Assembly: GCA_963575745.1 (NCBI GenBank)
Contig: CAUYUJ010016360.1
Span: 371,001-435,000 of the forward strand
Reading direction: 5' to 3'
Length of the DNA stretch: 64,000 bases
DNA from: Prorocentrum cordatum
Lineage: Eukaryota > Sar > Dinophyceae > Prorocentrales > Prorocentraceae
Positions within the stretch are counted from its first letter, which is position 1. Each line of letters begins with the position of its first letter. A program made the position numbers and the translations under genes. Below the pieces are notes generated by a model. It saw nothing but the letters and a program-made list of their open reading frames with translations, was not told the DNA's origin and made no database searches. Shown here piece by piece: positions 9,591-20,039 of this stretch.

Positions 9591-12410
9591 GGGAAGATCA
9601 GGAGGAGGAGGAGGAGGAGGGGGCATCTTGGGAGCCTATGGGGGCACCCTTGGGACCTCCTTCAAGCTTCCTGGGAACCTTTTGGTGGCATCTTAGGGGC
9701 CTCCTTGGGCCTCTTGGGGGCCTTTTGAGGGCTTCTCTGGGGCCTCTTTGTTCGTCTTGGTCTTAGGGCATTCCTGGCCCGTCTGACGCAGTCGGAAGTC
9801 GCCTTGGGGGTCTCGGTGGGCCGACTTGGGGCCCTCTTGGGGTGCTCCAGGGCCGTCTTGGAGGCCACATTGGGCGTCTTCGAGGCCTCTTGGGCCGTAC
9901 TGGGGCCCTCTTGGGGCCGTTTCTCGGGGCCTCTTGGGCCGTTCTGGGGCCATCTTGGAAGGCTCCTTGGGCGATCTTGAGGTGATCTTTGGGGGCCTGA
10001 GCCGTCTCGGGCCGTCGGAAGATCGAAGAGATGCAAATGCCAAAACGTTTGACAAACCCAAGAAAAATCAATGAGGTTGGCACCTTCGGGTCTTCCCGGA
10101 GGACCTCTTGGGGGCCTCTGGGGACGTCTTGGAGACCTGTTGGGGGCCTCTTGGGCCGTCTTGGGCCTTCTTGGAGCCATCTTTGGCCGTCTTGGCGGCC
10201 TCCTGGCCTGTCTGACGCCCTCGGAAGCCGACTTGAGGGCCTCTCTGGGCCAACTTGAGGCTCTCTTGGGGCGCTCCAGGATTGTCTTGGAGGCCATATT
10301 GGGCGTCTTGGAGGCCTCGTGGGCCGTCTTGTGGCCCTCTTGGGGCAGAATTGGGGGCATCTTGGGCCGTTCTGGGGCCATCGTGGAGGCCTCTTGAGCG
10401 ATCTTGGGGCGATCTTTGGGGGCTCTTGGGCCGTCTCGGGCCGTCAGAGAACCGAAGAGAAGCAAATTCCCAAATCCGTCAAAAACTTCGGACAATCAAT
10501 GATTTTGGCCTCTTCGAGCCTTCCTGGGAGACCTCTTGGAGGCCTCTTAGGCCGTTTTGGAGGCCTCCTGGGGTCCTCTTGGGCCGTCTTCGGCCATCTT
10601 GAAGCTAGTTTAGGCCGTCTTGGATGCATCTTGGGTCGCCTTGGAGGCATCTTGGGGCCATCGTCACCGTCTTGGAGGGAGGCCATCTTGGAGACATCTT
10701 GGAGGCCAGCTTGGGCCATCTTGGCGGTCTTCAAAAACATCTTGAGCCGTCTTGGGACACTTGTTATGGCAATTGCGGGCCAGTCGGGTGGCCGGCGGGA
10801 CGGGCCGAACCCCCAGGGAGAGTTCTTTTGGAGAGAAACCAAAACCATCCCGACTAGGATCCAGCACGCCCAGCACCCCTGTGGCAAGCCAACAGGCGGC
10901 GGCGGATTGAAGACGCTTACGGCGAATCACCGCCGCCCCCTGCCTTTTGAAATCGCCCATGTGGCCGAGCGTTGTGGCAAGAGCTACGCGAAGCTATCGG
11001 GCCATGTGTTCCCCCAACCGTTGTGAAAACCCTTCGGGGAACACTTGGAGGAGGATTGCGAGGAAGATCAGGAGGAGGAGGAGGAGGAGAAGGAGGATGA
11101 GGAGGAGCAGGGGGCATCTTGGGAGCCTCTGGGGCACTCTTGGGGCCTCCTGCGAGGGCATCCTGGGGGCTCTTGGGGTCTTCTCGGGCGCCTCTTTGGC
11201 CGTCTCAGGGCATTCCTGGCCCGTCTGACGCCGTCTGAAGCCGTCTTCGGGGCCTCTCTGGGCCGACTTGGGGCCCTCTTGGGGTGCTCCAGGGCCAGAT
11301 GCCATCTTTGGCGTCTTGGAGGCCTTTCGTGCCGTATTGGGGCCCTTTTGGGGCGGTCTTGGGGGCCTCCGGGGCCGTTCCGGGGTCATCTTGGAGGCCT
11401 CTTGGGCGATCTTGGGGCGATCGTGGGGGGCTCTTAGGCCGTCTCGGGCCGTCGGAAGACAAGAAGCAAACGCCCAAACCTTTCGAACACCGAGGGAAAA
11501 TCCATGACTTCGGCCTCTTCGGGCCTGCCTGGAGGTCCTCTCGGATGCCTCTTAGGTCGTCTTGGAGGCCTCTTGGAGGCCTCTTGGGCGCCCATGGACC
11601 GTTGTGGAGGCTTCTTGGGCGGACTTGGAGGCATCTCGAACCCTGTTGGGCCGCCTTGGAGGCCATCTTGGACCATCTTGGGCGAACTTGGGGGCCATCT
11701 TGGGCCAACATGACCATTTGGGAGGCCATCTTTCTTAAGCCGTCTTGGAGAATTGTGCGGTCCTTGTGGCCGCTTGCGGGCCTTGTGCGGTCTTCCGAGT
11801 GGCCGGCGGGACGGGTCGAAGCCCCAGTGGATTGTTTTGTTGGGAAAAAACCCAGAGGATAGGGCTTAGCACGCCGGGCACCCCTGTGGCAAGCCAACAG
11901 GGGGCGGCGGATACTAGTGGCCTGCGGCCCATCCCGCGACCGTGCCTGGGTTGTGGGTCTGAGGCGTCTTGTATATGTGTTGGGGTGTCGTGGGGAGCCT
12001 CTCGGGGGCCTCTTGGAGACGGTTTGGGCGCCTCTTGGGGGCCTCTTGGGGCCTTTTGGCGGCCTCTTGGGGCCACCTGGGGGCTTCTCGGGGCACAAAT
12101 ATCGAATGGTCGGTTCGTGGTCCCCTGCTTGGGCCCCTCTTGGGGCCGTCTTGGGGCCCTCTTGGAACGTCTTGAGCGCTTCTTGGGCCATCTTGGAGCC
12201 TTCTTGGGCCGTCTTGGGGCCCTCTTGGAGGCATCTTGGGCTGTCTTGTGGCGGTCTTGGGAGCCTATCCTTCAAAAACTGTCGTACAAAATGCGATGTT
12301 GGCCTTTTGGGGCTCTCCCGGGAGGCCTTTTGAAGCGTTCTTGGGGCCTCTTTGGGCCCTCTTGGGCTGTCTCGGAACCATCTTCGGGCGCCTTGGAGCA
12401 TTCCTGGCCT
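9590..12410 (+). repeat. CTTGGGGCC-type minisatellite with embedded modules
   Basis: Degenerate units such as TCTTGGGGCC and GGCCGTCTTGGAGG run for 2.8 kb. Higher-order modules interrupt them: an A-rich spacer with AAACCCAAGAAAAATCAATG and relatives (10030-10080, 10460-10510, 11465-11510) and a GTGGCCGGCGGGACGGG module with CCCCTGTGGCAAGCCAACAG (10785-10895, 11800-11910). Frames are repeat artefacts. Confidence 0.75.
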
Positions 12411-12955
12411 CGGCAATGCGAATTTGGTGTAATTTGCGAGAGCGTATAGCTTCGAGGACGCGACGATGGCATAGCTTACAAGATTTTGTTGTCTCGCGGA
12501 CGCACGAGTTGTATAATCTACATGGGTTTGTGGCCTCGGAGACGCGAACGCGTTGTAATTTAGAGGGGTGAGTTGCCTCGGGGACGCGAATCTTGTATTC
12601 TTTGTTTGGGTTTGGTGCCTCGAGACGCAAGTCGTATACATTGCATAGATTTGTCGCCTCGGTGTAGTTCACAAATGATTATGGCCTCGGGGACGCGAAT
12701 CTCGCATGAACTCGAGAACGCGATCCGGGCGTGGTAAATTTGACAGCTTGGGGCTCCCTCCCCTCGCGCGGACTTCAATTGATAATAGGAAGTACGAAGC
12801 AGGATTGCAACAGGAACTGCAACTGGTGCAGGGAGACTCGAAATTGAACTGATGCAACTATGTACTGTGTGGAGACTTGAAACTGCAACTGGTGCGGGGA
12901 GCAGCAACTTCGCCCTACAGCCTGGTGGCCCCACAGGGGTGCCGGCGAATTCCTC
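11926..12955 (+). repeat. 1-kb module, copy 1
   Basis: Runs from GGCCCATCCCGCGACCGTG, CTGGGTTGTGGGTCTGAGGC through GGTTCGTGGTCCCCTGCTTG and the 46-bp array to CTACAGCCTGGTGGCCCCAC. It is colinear with 48958-50022. Confidence 0.6.
12410..12710 (+). repeat. about 46-bp tandem array
   Basis: Units with GCCTCGGGGACGCGAATCTT and GTATAATTTACATGGGTT-like parts; the same array follows the CTTGG minisatellite at 49490. Confidence 0.6.
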
Positions 12956-12967
12956 TACGCCACGATC

Positions 12968-13120
12968 ATGTTTTTCATCCTGTTCTCATTCCCAGTCCCC
13001 CTCCTCGTCCTCCTTCCCCTTGCGTGGGCGCGGCGACCCCCGACCGCGTATTCACAGGATGTGTTCGCCCACCCAGACGTGTCGTCGGGGCGAGGTTCGC
13101 TTCAGCGTATCCCAGCTTAG
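12968..13120 (+). CDS. 50-residue ORF with signal peptide-like start
   Basis: From ATG 12968 the frame encodes MFFILFSFPVPLLVLLPLAW, then ARRPPTAYSQDVFAHPDVSS and GRGSLQRIPA, then TAG. The first 21 residues form a classic hydrophobic signal sequence with a plausible cut after AWA. It is either a small secreted peptide or the first exon of a secreted or plastid-bound protein. It begins directly after the end of the paralogous module (12955) and before a TG microsatellite. Confidence 0.3.
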   Translation: MFFILFSFPVPLLVLLPLAWARRPPTAYSQDVFAHPDVSSGRGSLQRIPA

Positions 13121-13159
13121 CGCATCGCCACGGTGTAGGCCCCCCGCCGCTGGAGAAAG

Positions 13160-13230
<71 letters not shown>

Positions 13231-13310
13231 CGTGTGCGTGTGAGTATGTTTGTGTGCGTGCGTGTGAGTATGTTTGTGTTTGTGTGTGTGCCGCCGAGGA
13301 AACAATGTGT
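13160..13310 (+). repeat. GT microsatellite
   Basis: GT dinucleotide run with two GAGTATGTTTGTGTGCGTG-like units at the end. A GGA tract follows at 13445-13530. Confidence 0.9.
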
Positions 13311-13443
13311 GTGCCTGTGGTCCGCGGCAGCCAGGGCCGACCCGATGTTCAAAAGCCATGGCTGCTCGTGCCAAGCATGGCTTTCAGACGGAGGAGTCAG
13401 CAACCCAAGAAGTATGTGGCCCTGGGAGGTCCTAAGGTGCGCA

Positions 13444-13474
<31 letters not shown>

Positions 13475-13609
13475 GAGGAGGAGGAGGAGGAGGAGGAGGA
13501 GGAGGAGGAGGAGGGCGGAGGAGATAGGGAGGGACGCAGGCAGGCGGATTTAAGAGGAGGCAGAAGAGAAGGGCGCGGGGCGGCTGAGTCGAAGAGGTTC
13601 GTATTGCAG

Positions 13610-13681
13610 AAAAGTCATGAGGGGGAAAAACACACAGACACAATTAATCGTCGACCCCCAGGGAAAGATAGGAAAATATGG
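13610..13681 (+). mobile_element. element D4, left half
   Basis: Matches the D consensus from AAACACACAGACACAAT to AAAATATGG, then is interrupted by the 1.85-kb insertion. The right half resumes at 15529. Confidence 0.6.
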
Positions 13682-13876
13682 AAAGCGCGCCACTGGATCA
13701 CCCTGTAATTGAAAAGGGGATGTGTGCTCGCAGGGCCCCACCCCGCCCCTCCCCCCCTTCCAAGGGGGTGGGAGGGGTGAGATTTTCGAACTCCCCCCCC
13801 CCTCCCCACCTTTGCGCCGGAAAGGGAGCAAGGGAGGGGGCCTCTCTCGCTTCTCCTTTCTGCGCCAGAGAAGGTG

Positions 13877-15165
13877 TGTAGGGAGTACGGAGTTGGGAGT
13901 AGGGAGTAGAAGTACTGAGTAGTGCGTTGTGAGTTAGTGCGTAGTGAGTAGTGAGTATTGGGTAGTGAGTAGTATGGAGCAGGGAGTAGGGAATGCGAGG
14001 TAGTGATTAGTGAATAGGGAGTAGTGTGTACTGATAAGTGAGTAGTGAGTAGCGAGTAGTGAGTAGTGAGTAGTAAGTAGCGAGTAGCGAGTAGAGAGTA
14101 TTGACTAGGGAGTAGGGAGTAATGAGTAGTGGGTAGTGAGTAGTGTGTAGTGAGTAGGGGGTGTTGAGAAGTGATTTCTGAGTAGTGAGTATTGGGTAGT
14201 GCGTAGTGCGTAGTGCGTAGTGAGTAGTGAGTAGTGAGTCGTGAGTAATGAGTAGTGAGTAGACAGTAGCGAGTAGTGCGTAGTGAGTAGTGAGTAGGGA
14301 GTAGTGAGTAGTGAGTAGTGCGTAGTGAGTAGTGAGTAGTGAATAGTGATGAATGGAGAGTAGTGGGTAGTAGGCAGTGGGTAGTGGGTAGGGAGTAGGG
14401 ACTAGCGAGTAGTGAGTAGTGAGGAGCGAGTAGGGCGTAGTGAGTAGTGAGTAGGGAGTAGTCAATGGTGAGTAGTGAGTAGTGAGGTGTGTAGTGAGTA
14501 GTGAGTAACGAGTAGGGAGTAGCGAGTAGTGAGTGGTGAGTAGTGAGTAGTGAGTAGCGAGTAGGGAGTAGGGAGTAGGGAGCAGTGAGTAGTGAGTAGT
14601 GAGTAGTGAGTAATGAGTAGGGAGCAGCGAGTAGGGAGTAGGGTAGTGACTAGTGACTAGTGACTGGTGACTAGAGACTAGTGTGTAGTGAGTAGGGAGT
14701 ACTGAGTAGTGAGTACTGAGCAGTGAGTAGCGGGGAGTGGGTAGTGAGTATTGCGTAGCGAGTATGGGAATAGAGAGTAGTGAGTATTGAGTACTGTGTA
14801 CTCCGTACTACTGTAGGGAGTAGCGAGTCGCGAGTAGGGGGTAGTGAGTAGTGAATAGTGGGCAATGAGTAGTGAGTAGTGAGTAGTGGATAGTGATCAG
14901 CGAGTAGTGTGTAGGCAGTAGTGAGTAGTGATTAGTGAGTAGTGATTATTGAGTAGTGGGTAGTGAAAAGTGAGTAGTGAGAAGTGAGTAGGGAGGAAGG
15001 AGCAGTGAGTAGGGAGTAGTGAGTAGCGAGTAGTGGGTAGTGAGTAGTGAGTAGTGGATAGTGAATAGTGAGTCGTGAGTAGTGGATAGGGGGTAGAGAG
15101 AAGTGAGTAGTGCGTAGCGAGTAGTCAGTAGTGGGTAGTGAGTAGTGATTAATGAGTAGTGAGTG
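13877..15165. repeat. 7-bp GTAGTGA satellite
   Basis: About 1.3 kb of degenerate tandem GAGTAGT/GTAGTGA units, lying inside the Mutator-like element. Open frames here (poly-Thr/Ser/Leu/Tyr) are artefacts of the repeat. Confidence 0.85.
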
Positions 15166-15174
15166 CTCTTTGGG

Positions 15175-15240
15175 GCTGGGGTTATGGTTTGGGGTTAGGG
15201 TTAGGGGTTTGGGTTAGGGTGAGGACTAGGGTTCGGGGTG
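15175..15240 (+). repeat. degenerate telomere-like repeats
   Basis: Consecutive GGTTTGG, GGTTAGGG, TTAGGGG, TTTGGGTTAGGG and AGGGTT motifs resemble TTTAGGG/TTAGGG telomeric DNA. The stretch is only about 65 bp, is internal, and sits beside the 7-bp satellite. Confidence 0.5.
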
Positions 15241-15528
15241 GTAGGGGTCGGGTTCCGGAGTCAAGGGGCGACGTGGCGAAAGGGGGGGAGGGGGGGGGAG
15301 GTGCGGCCAAAGGCGGGGAGAGGGGGGGGGGTCCGGAACCCCCCACCCCCCCTTTTGAATGGGGGGGAGGGGGGGGGTCCCGACGACGGACCAGGAAAGG
15401 GGGGGGAGGGGGGGGGGGTGTCCCCGACGACGGATCGGGGAAGGGCGGACCCGACGACGGATCGAGGAAAGGGGGGCTAGAGGGGTTTCCACCCCCCCCC
15501 TTTGGGGAGATCCAGCGGCGCGCCCTCG

Positions 15529-15630
15529 AAAATATGGGCAGTGGGGGGGAAGACGAAAATCCAGAAAATATTCCAAAATATTGGGAATCCTGCTATTTGT
15601 GTGTGTTTATTTGTGTGGGTCCCTTCAAAA
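15529..15630 (+). mobile_element. element D4, right half
   Basis: Begins with the duplicated AAAATATGG and continues through GGGGAAGACGAAAATCC to TTTGTGTGGGTCCCTTCA, completing the D copy started at 13610. Confidence 0.6.
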
Positions 15631-15759
15631 ACGGGTTGCCTGGAAGGTGTCTGCTTCCTTTCCTCTGCCCTGCTCGTCCAGATCCCCGGCCCTGCTGCTG
15701 CTCCTCCTCCGCCTGTTGAGTGTCCAGCTTCCTGCCCCTCTCCCCATCATTCTTCCTGT

Positions 15760-16050
15760 TGCACATACATTCATTCATTCATTCATTCATTCATTCATTC
15801 ATTCATTCATTCATTCATACATTCATACATGTATACACTTGTACATACATACATACATACATACATACATACACACATACATACATACACACATACATAC
15901 ATACATACATACATACCTACCTACCTACCTACCTACCTACCTACCTACCTACATACATACATACATACATACATACATACATGCATGCATACATACATAC
16001 ATACACACATACATACATACATATATATATATATGCGTATATATGTATGT
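15760..16050 (+). repeat. ATTC, ACAT and ACCT microsatellites
   Basis: Consecutive ATTC, ATAC and CTAC tetranucleotide runs ending in TATATA. Confidence 0.9.
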
Positions 16051-16449
16051 ACACAACATGTATCACTTTGCCACACTGAACAAACATCGTGTTGCACATT
16101 TCTTCTGCGACATTTGCCAGTCCGTCGTAGAGGATGTCATCTGCGTGACAGGAGCGGGGTGCGGCTCGCAGCGGCGAAATACTTTCCTTCAGAATTGGGT
16201 TCCCGCTTGGGGTCTTATGTGGGTGTCGTTGTCGCACGGATGTTCAGTCAGCTGCATATGCGCTCCCGCGGCAGGGGTAAAACCCGAATAATCAGGAGGC
16301 GTGGCAGTGCCCGATGGCGCGGGATAGACGAAGGAGATGGTGAGGAAGAGCACGGCTTGGTTCAAGCCTTCGCCACACAGCAGTTTGGGCTCAACTCCTG
16401 CAGGTCCGCCCGCAGCTCTGACTGCCGGCTGCGGCCAGCGGGCCGCGGC

Positions 16450-18005
16450 ATGGCCGCGCTCGCCGCCGTCGCCTCCAACGGGCCGAGCGTTGGCGGGCCC
16501 GCCGTTGGAGGCGACGGCCAGGCTGGTGCCTGCTGTCACGGCAGGCCAGGCGCTTGCCGCTTCGTCGACGCGCGGGGCGGCGGCTGCCGCTGGGGCGACG
16601 CCTGCCGCTTCTGCCACACCTGCCGGCGCGTGTCCACGTACGACCGGATCCGCGAGGCCATCTCCGCCGCGCGGCGCCGCACGTCGGCGGCGCCTCCCCG
16701 GCAGGCGGCGCCTCCCCTGCAGGCGGCGGCGCCCTCCTCGCCCTCGGGGTGCCGAAGGCGCGCGTCACTGACGGGGCTGCTGACGACCTGCCAGGAGCTG
16801 CTGCTGGAGGGCCCGCTGGGAGCGGCGCTGCCCACCGCGGCGCTGGCGGCGCTGGCGCGCGCGCAGGCGCCCATCGCGCTGCTGATGGCCGGCAGCGGCG
16901 CCTCGGCCATTTGGCGCCTGCAGGTGGCGAGGCTCGAGGAGAGCGGCCTAAGCCTGGCGCCGCGGCTGCTCTCCGGGCTGGCGCCGGGAGAGGTGAGGCG
17001 CACGGCGCGCGCGCTGTGCCAGCTGCGCTTCAAAGACAGGTGGCACTTGGAGACGCGGGACGAGCTGGACGCCGCGGTGGAGGCGGTAGAGGCCGCCACG
17101 GCGGCCGCGGAGCCGTCGCACCAGCTCTTCGCCATGGCGTGCTGGTACGAGCTCGGCCCCGGCATCGACGCCGCGACGCTGGTGGGGTCCGTGAGCGAGG
17201 AGGCGGCGGCGGGCGAGGAGGCCTCGCCAGAGCTAGTGCGGCAGCACGCCAGGCCACGCCTGCCGGTCTTCCCGCAGCCGGCGGGCGCGCCGCTGGAGCT
17301 GCCCGACGGTTGGCGTTTCCGCATTGTGCCCGCGCTACTGACCCGGCCATTGCTTGCGCTGAGGCCCATGGTGGTCGTGTTGCACTCCAGCGCGGACATG
17401 ATGGCGTCGTGCGGGGTGAGCTACGAGGCTCGAGGAAGAGGCCAGACGGCACAAGCATTCATTTTTGGAGCTCCACGCGGATCTCTGGGACCTGCGCTGG
17501 GCCCCCCCGGCGGCGCCCCCGGCGCCGCACCAGGTGCGCTCCGCGGGCCGGGGAGGGGGGCTTCAGCGCCGACCCCAGAAATCCGCGCGGAGCTCCGAAA
17601 GTTTATGTCTGTGCCGTTGCCCGGCCCGAGTTCCCCCTCCCCACCCAGGTTTGCGGACCATTCCTTAAGTCGGCTCTCTGGCGGCCGTTTGGGACGTGTC
17701 GGGCACTCCAGCGCTGCTCCCCGCGAGGCGCAGATGCTGGAGAGCACCCCGAGGCAGGCAAGCCCCCGAGAGCCGACGAACGCGCCGAAAGCCTCGAGCC
17801 TCGAGCCTCGAAGCGTCCCTCCACGGAGGCCCGCCTGTGGTCCGCCTCCCCGCAGCTGTGCGCCTTCGGTGGGCTGGGCCTGCAGGACGAGCGGCCCCTG
17901 CTGGCGGCCGAGGCGCTGGAGCTGCTGGCGGCGCCTGCACAGCTGCTGCACGTGGTGGCCTCGGTGCGCTGCTCCAGGAGGTTCTGGGACGTGCCGGTGG
18001 CCTAG
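16450..18005 (+). CDS. CCCH zinc-finger protein, two exons
   Basis: Exon 1 is 16450-17415 and exon 2 is 17856-18005, joined by a phase-0 GT-AG intron, giving about 371 residues. Residues 36-56 form a C-x9-C-x5-C-x3-H zinc finger (GGGCRWGDACRFCHTC), as in RNA-binding CCCH proteins and like the single-finger CCCH proteins common in dinoflagellates. The rest of exon 1 is Ala/Leu-rich and helical, with no domain I recognise. Exon 2 starts LCAFGGLGLQ and ends RFWDVPVA then TAG. The donor (GGG|GTGAGC) falls on a codon boundary, and the acceptor (CCGCCTCCCCGCAG) restores the only frame that continues a protein-like sequence. The start is the ATG at 16450; the frame is open upstream, so an earlier exon is possible. 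A 17-bp hairpin (16465-16481 with 16502-16518) lies inside the first codons. RNA binding is inferred from the finger only. Confidence 0.72.
17439..17625. mobile_element. element A1 (in intron)
   Basis: Inverted termini: left ACGGCACAAGCATTC then GGAGCTCCACGCGG; right CCGCGCGGAGCTCC then GTTTATGTCTGTGCCGT. The subterminal GCGCTGGG and CAGCGCCGA are also mirrored. Confidence 0.55.
17670..17816 (+). mobile_element. element B1 (in intron)
   Basis: About 150 bp shared with B2-B4: GGCGGCCG, CCAGCGCTGCTCCCCGCGAG, GGAGAGCACCCCGAGG and a CCTCGAGCCTCGAAGC tail. Confidence 0.5.
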
Positions 18006-18165
18006 GGGTCTTGCGGATCCGTCGACTGCGCAGAAGGCATTGATGCACCACCACCACGTCTGGCCAGGGCCATCCTGGGGAGGTATACACCTTCCTGGAC
18101 CAGGATGGCCCAATGATGGCCCTGGATGGTCACGCACAGTGATGGTGTATAGGTGCCTTCTGCGT

Positions 18166-18345
18166 ATCGAAGCAGGAAAGACAGCATAAACATTCTCTTC
18201 TGGAGCTCCGCGCGGATTTTTCGAGTCGGCGCTTCCTCCGGCACGCTCCGCGCGCGAGGGAGGGGGCCCCAGCGCCGATCCAAGAAATCCGCGCGGAACC
18301 CCGAGGAATCATGTCTATTCAGTGCTTTGTTCCTCTCTAGGGCTG
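18166..18345. mobile_element. element A2
   Basis: Same inverted-repeat plan as A1: CATAAACATTCT then CTGGAGCTCCGCGCGG on the left; GCGCCGATCCAAGAAATCCG then CATGTCTATTCAGTGC on the right. It lies just after the zinc-finger stop codon. Confidence 0.55.
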
Positions 18346-18365
18346 CGCCATGCCTCCTACCCTAC

Positions 18366-18476
18366 CCTGAGACCCTGGCGTCGCAATGTTTTCACAAAGG
18401 GCGGTGTTGCCCCGTTTCGTGCCCCCGGATTCTCACGGATCGAGCCAGCTCGAAAAATGCAGCAGACCGAGTTGTT
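18366..18476 (+). mobile_element. element F1
   Basis: Shares GAGACCCTGGCGTCGCAAT, GGCGGTGTTGCCCCGTTTCG, CTCACGGATCGAGCCAGCTC and AAAATGCAGCAGACCGAG with F2-F4. Confidence 0.45.
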
Positions 18477-19164
18477 TGTTGCGATGCTGTAGTTGTTCCG
18501 TGACGTCGGGTCGCAGGACAGGGCCACTCGCCTCAGGTGAGATTGTGCCCCTCCATGCGCCCCTGGCGTCTGTCCTGCCTTTTCCTGCCCGGCATTTTTG
18601 CGTCGCGTCACACGTGTTGCGGGCTCCCGTCTCGTGTATTTTCCATCTCGCCTCCAACTTTTCCAGCCGCCTCCTGGTGATGCACGAGCGTCACGCGTTG
18701 TCCTGTGGCGATTGCAAGTGGTGTACATATGTGTGTGTGTCTGACGGCATGTGCCGAAGCCCGCAGCTAATTCGTCATCCCCAGACCTCCAGCGCCCTGT
18801 CCCCTTCTACGACGCGCGGGGTCGCAGAGCTGTCCACTTCTCGGTGTCTTTCGTTTCAACGTTCGCTGCGCTGCGCAGGCCTATGCCAGCTCTCGGCCCC
18901 GAGCGTGCCCCTCATGGAGCCCAGGATCGGGGAACTCGGCCGTCATGGTTTCGTCCTGAGGCGGGGAGCGCTCCGGAGCTCTCCGCGGAGGTTTCCCTGA
19001 GGTCCCCTGTGAGCACTCCGGAGGCCCCCCCCCGAGTCTGCCTAAGGCCTCTCGGGGCCTGCGTGAAGAGCCCTGGAGGCCGAAGACATACCAAAGACGT
19101 CCGAAGCCATTGAGGCTCGATCCTCGAGCATCCTTCCCCCCCCTCGTCTTCTTCGAAGAGAGGA
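18477..19164. other. no gene recognised
   Basis: Ordinary-composition DNA. A stretch at 18960-19130 is weakly B-like (GGAGGCCGAAGACATACC, TTGAGGCTCGATCCTCGAGC). No supported exon. Confidence 0.25.
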
Positions 19165-19338
19165 AGAAAGAGCGTCATAACCATAAACTCTCGAGGACCA
19201 GCGAGGTTTTCTGGGGTCTGCGCTGGGAGCCCCCTCCCTGGGCGCGCGGAGCGCGCCAGAGGCGGCGCAGGAGGCACTTCTCCCGGGGCCCAGCGCACCA
19301 CGAAAATCCTTGCGGACCTCCGGAAGTGTGTGCCCAGA
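19165..19338. mobile_element. element A3, diverged
   Basis: Diverged A copy: ATAAACTCTCGAGGACCAGC then TTTTCTGGGGTCTGCGCTGG on the left, mirrored by GGCCCAGCGCACCACGAAAA then TTGCGGACCTCCGGAAGT on the right. Confidence 0.45.
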
Positions 19339-19421
19339 GGCCCGAGGAGCAAACCGAGAGAGGCCTGGCTGCCCCGCCCGGCCCAGGCGGCCGGACAGCT
19401 GTCGGAGACATGAAAGGGTCA

Positions 19422-19521
19422 NNNNNNNNNNNNNNNNNNNNNNNNNNNNNNNNNNNNNNNNNNNNNNNNNNNNNNNNNNNNNNNNNNNNNNNNNNNNNNN
19501 NNNNNNNNNNNNNNNNNNNNN
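19422..19521. other. assembly gap, 100 N
   Basis: Exactly 100 N, a standard scaffold gap of unknown true length. Confidence 0.99.
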
Positions 19522-20030
19522 ATAGGAGGGAGGTGGAGAGGGAGGAGGGATGAGGAGGAGGAGGAGGCGCAGAGGAGGAGGAGGAGGAATGAGGAGGCAG
19601 GAGGAGAGAGGAGAGAAGGAATGAAGAAGCGAAGAAGGAGGGAAGGACTAGAGAAGGAGGAGGAGGGGGAAGAGGCAAGAGAACATGAGGGGAGGGCGGA
19701 GGAAGGTGGGAGGGAGGAGGAGGAGGAGAGGAGGAGGAGGAGGAGGAGGAGCAGGAGGAGGAGGAGGCAGAGATGGAGGAATAGGGAAGAGGAAGGAGGA
19801 AGAAGGAGTCGGAGGAGGAGGAGTCGGAGTTGGAGGAGGAGGAGGAGGAGGAGGAGGAGGAGGAGGAGAAGGAATAGGAGGAGGAGGCAGAGGGAGGTGG
19901 GCCGGAGGAGGAGGAGGGAGGAGGAGGAGGAGGAGGAGGAGGGGGAGAAGGCGGAGGAGGAGGAGGAGGAGGAGGAGGAGGAGGAGGAGGAGGAGGAGGA
20001 GGAGGAGGAGGAGGAGCAGAAGAGCGACGA
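19522..20030 (+). repeat. GGA tract
   Basis: About 500 bp of GGA/GGAGGA purine repeat beside the assembly gap. Poly-Arg/Glu/Gly and antisense Leu/Ser frames are artefacts. Confidence 0.9.
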
Positions 20031-20039
20031 CGGCGGCCA

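Larger units (their letters stand above)
13682..15528. mobile_element. 1.85-kb Mutator-like TIR element inserted in a D element
   Basis: The left end reads AAAGCGCGCCACTGGATCAC; the right end is the reverse complement of CGAGGGCGCGCCGCTGGATC. Both sides are flanked by AAAATATGG (13673-13681 and 15529-15537), a 9-bp target duplication. The sequence outside the two ends joins into one complete D element. The interior has no coding potential: a G/C-rich subterminal part, a 7-bp satellite, telomere-like repeats, then a G-rich part with three CCCGACGACGGA motifs. A 9-bp duplication points to a Mutator-type transposase acting in trans. Confidence 0.65.
17416..17855 (+). other. intron of the zinc-finger gene, largely made of mobile elements
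   Basis: This is a 440-bp GT-AG intron. Element A1 (about 17439-17625) starts roughly 23 bp after the donor, and element B1 (17670-17816) ends about 40 bp before the acceptor, so around three quarters of the intron belongs to repeats found elsewhere in the window. Both exons keep frame only when it is removed. Confidence 0.65.

Noticed and set aside
9590-12640. Gly/Leu/Trp-rich and Pro/Lys/Arg-rich large ORFs
   Set aside because: Products of the CTTGGGGCC minisatellite on both strands.
15502-16449. Upstream extension of the zinc-finger frame through microsatellites
   Set aside because: The frame is open only because ATTC/ACAT repeats lack stops; poly-His/Ile/Tyr is not credible and a good ATG exists at 16450.
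19522-20030. Arg/Glu/Gly-rich nuclear-type proteins
   Set aside because: GGA tract; every frame is low complexity.
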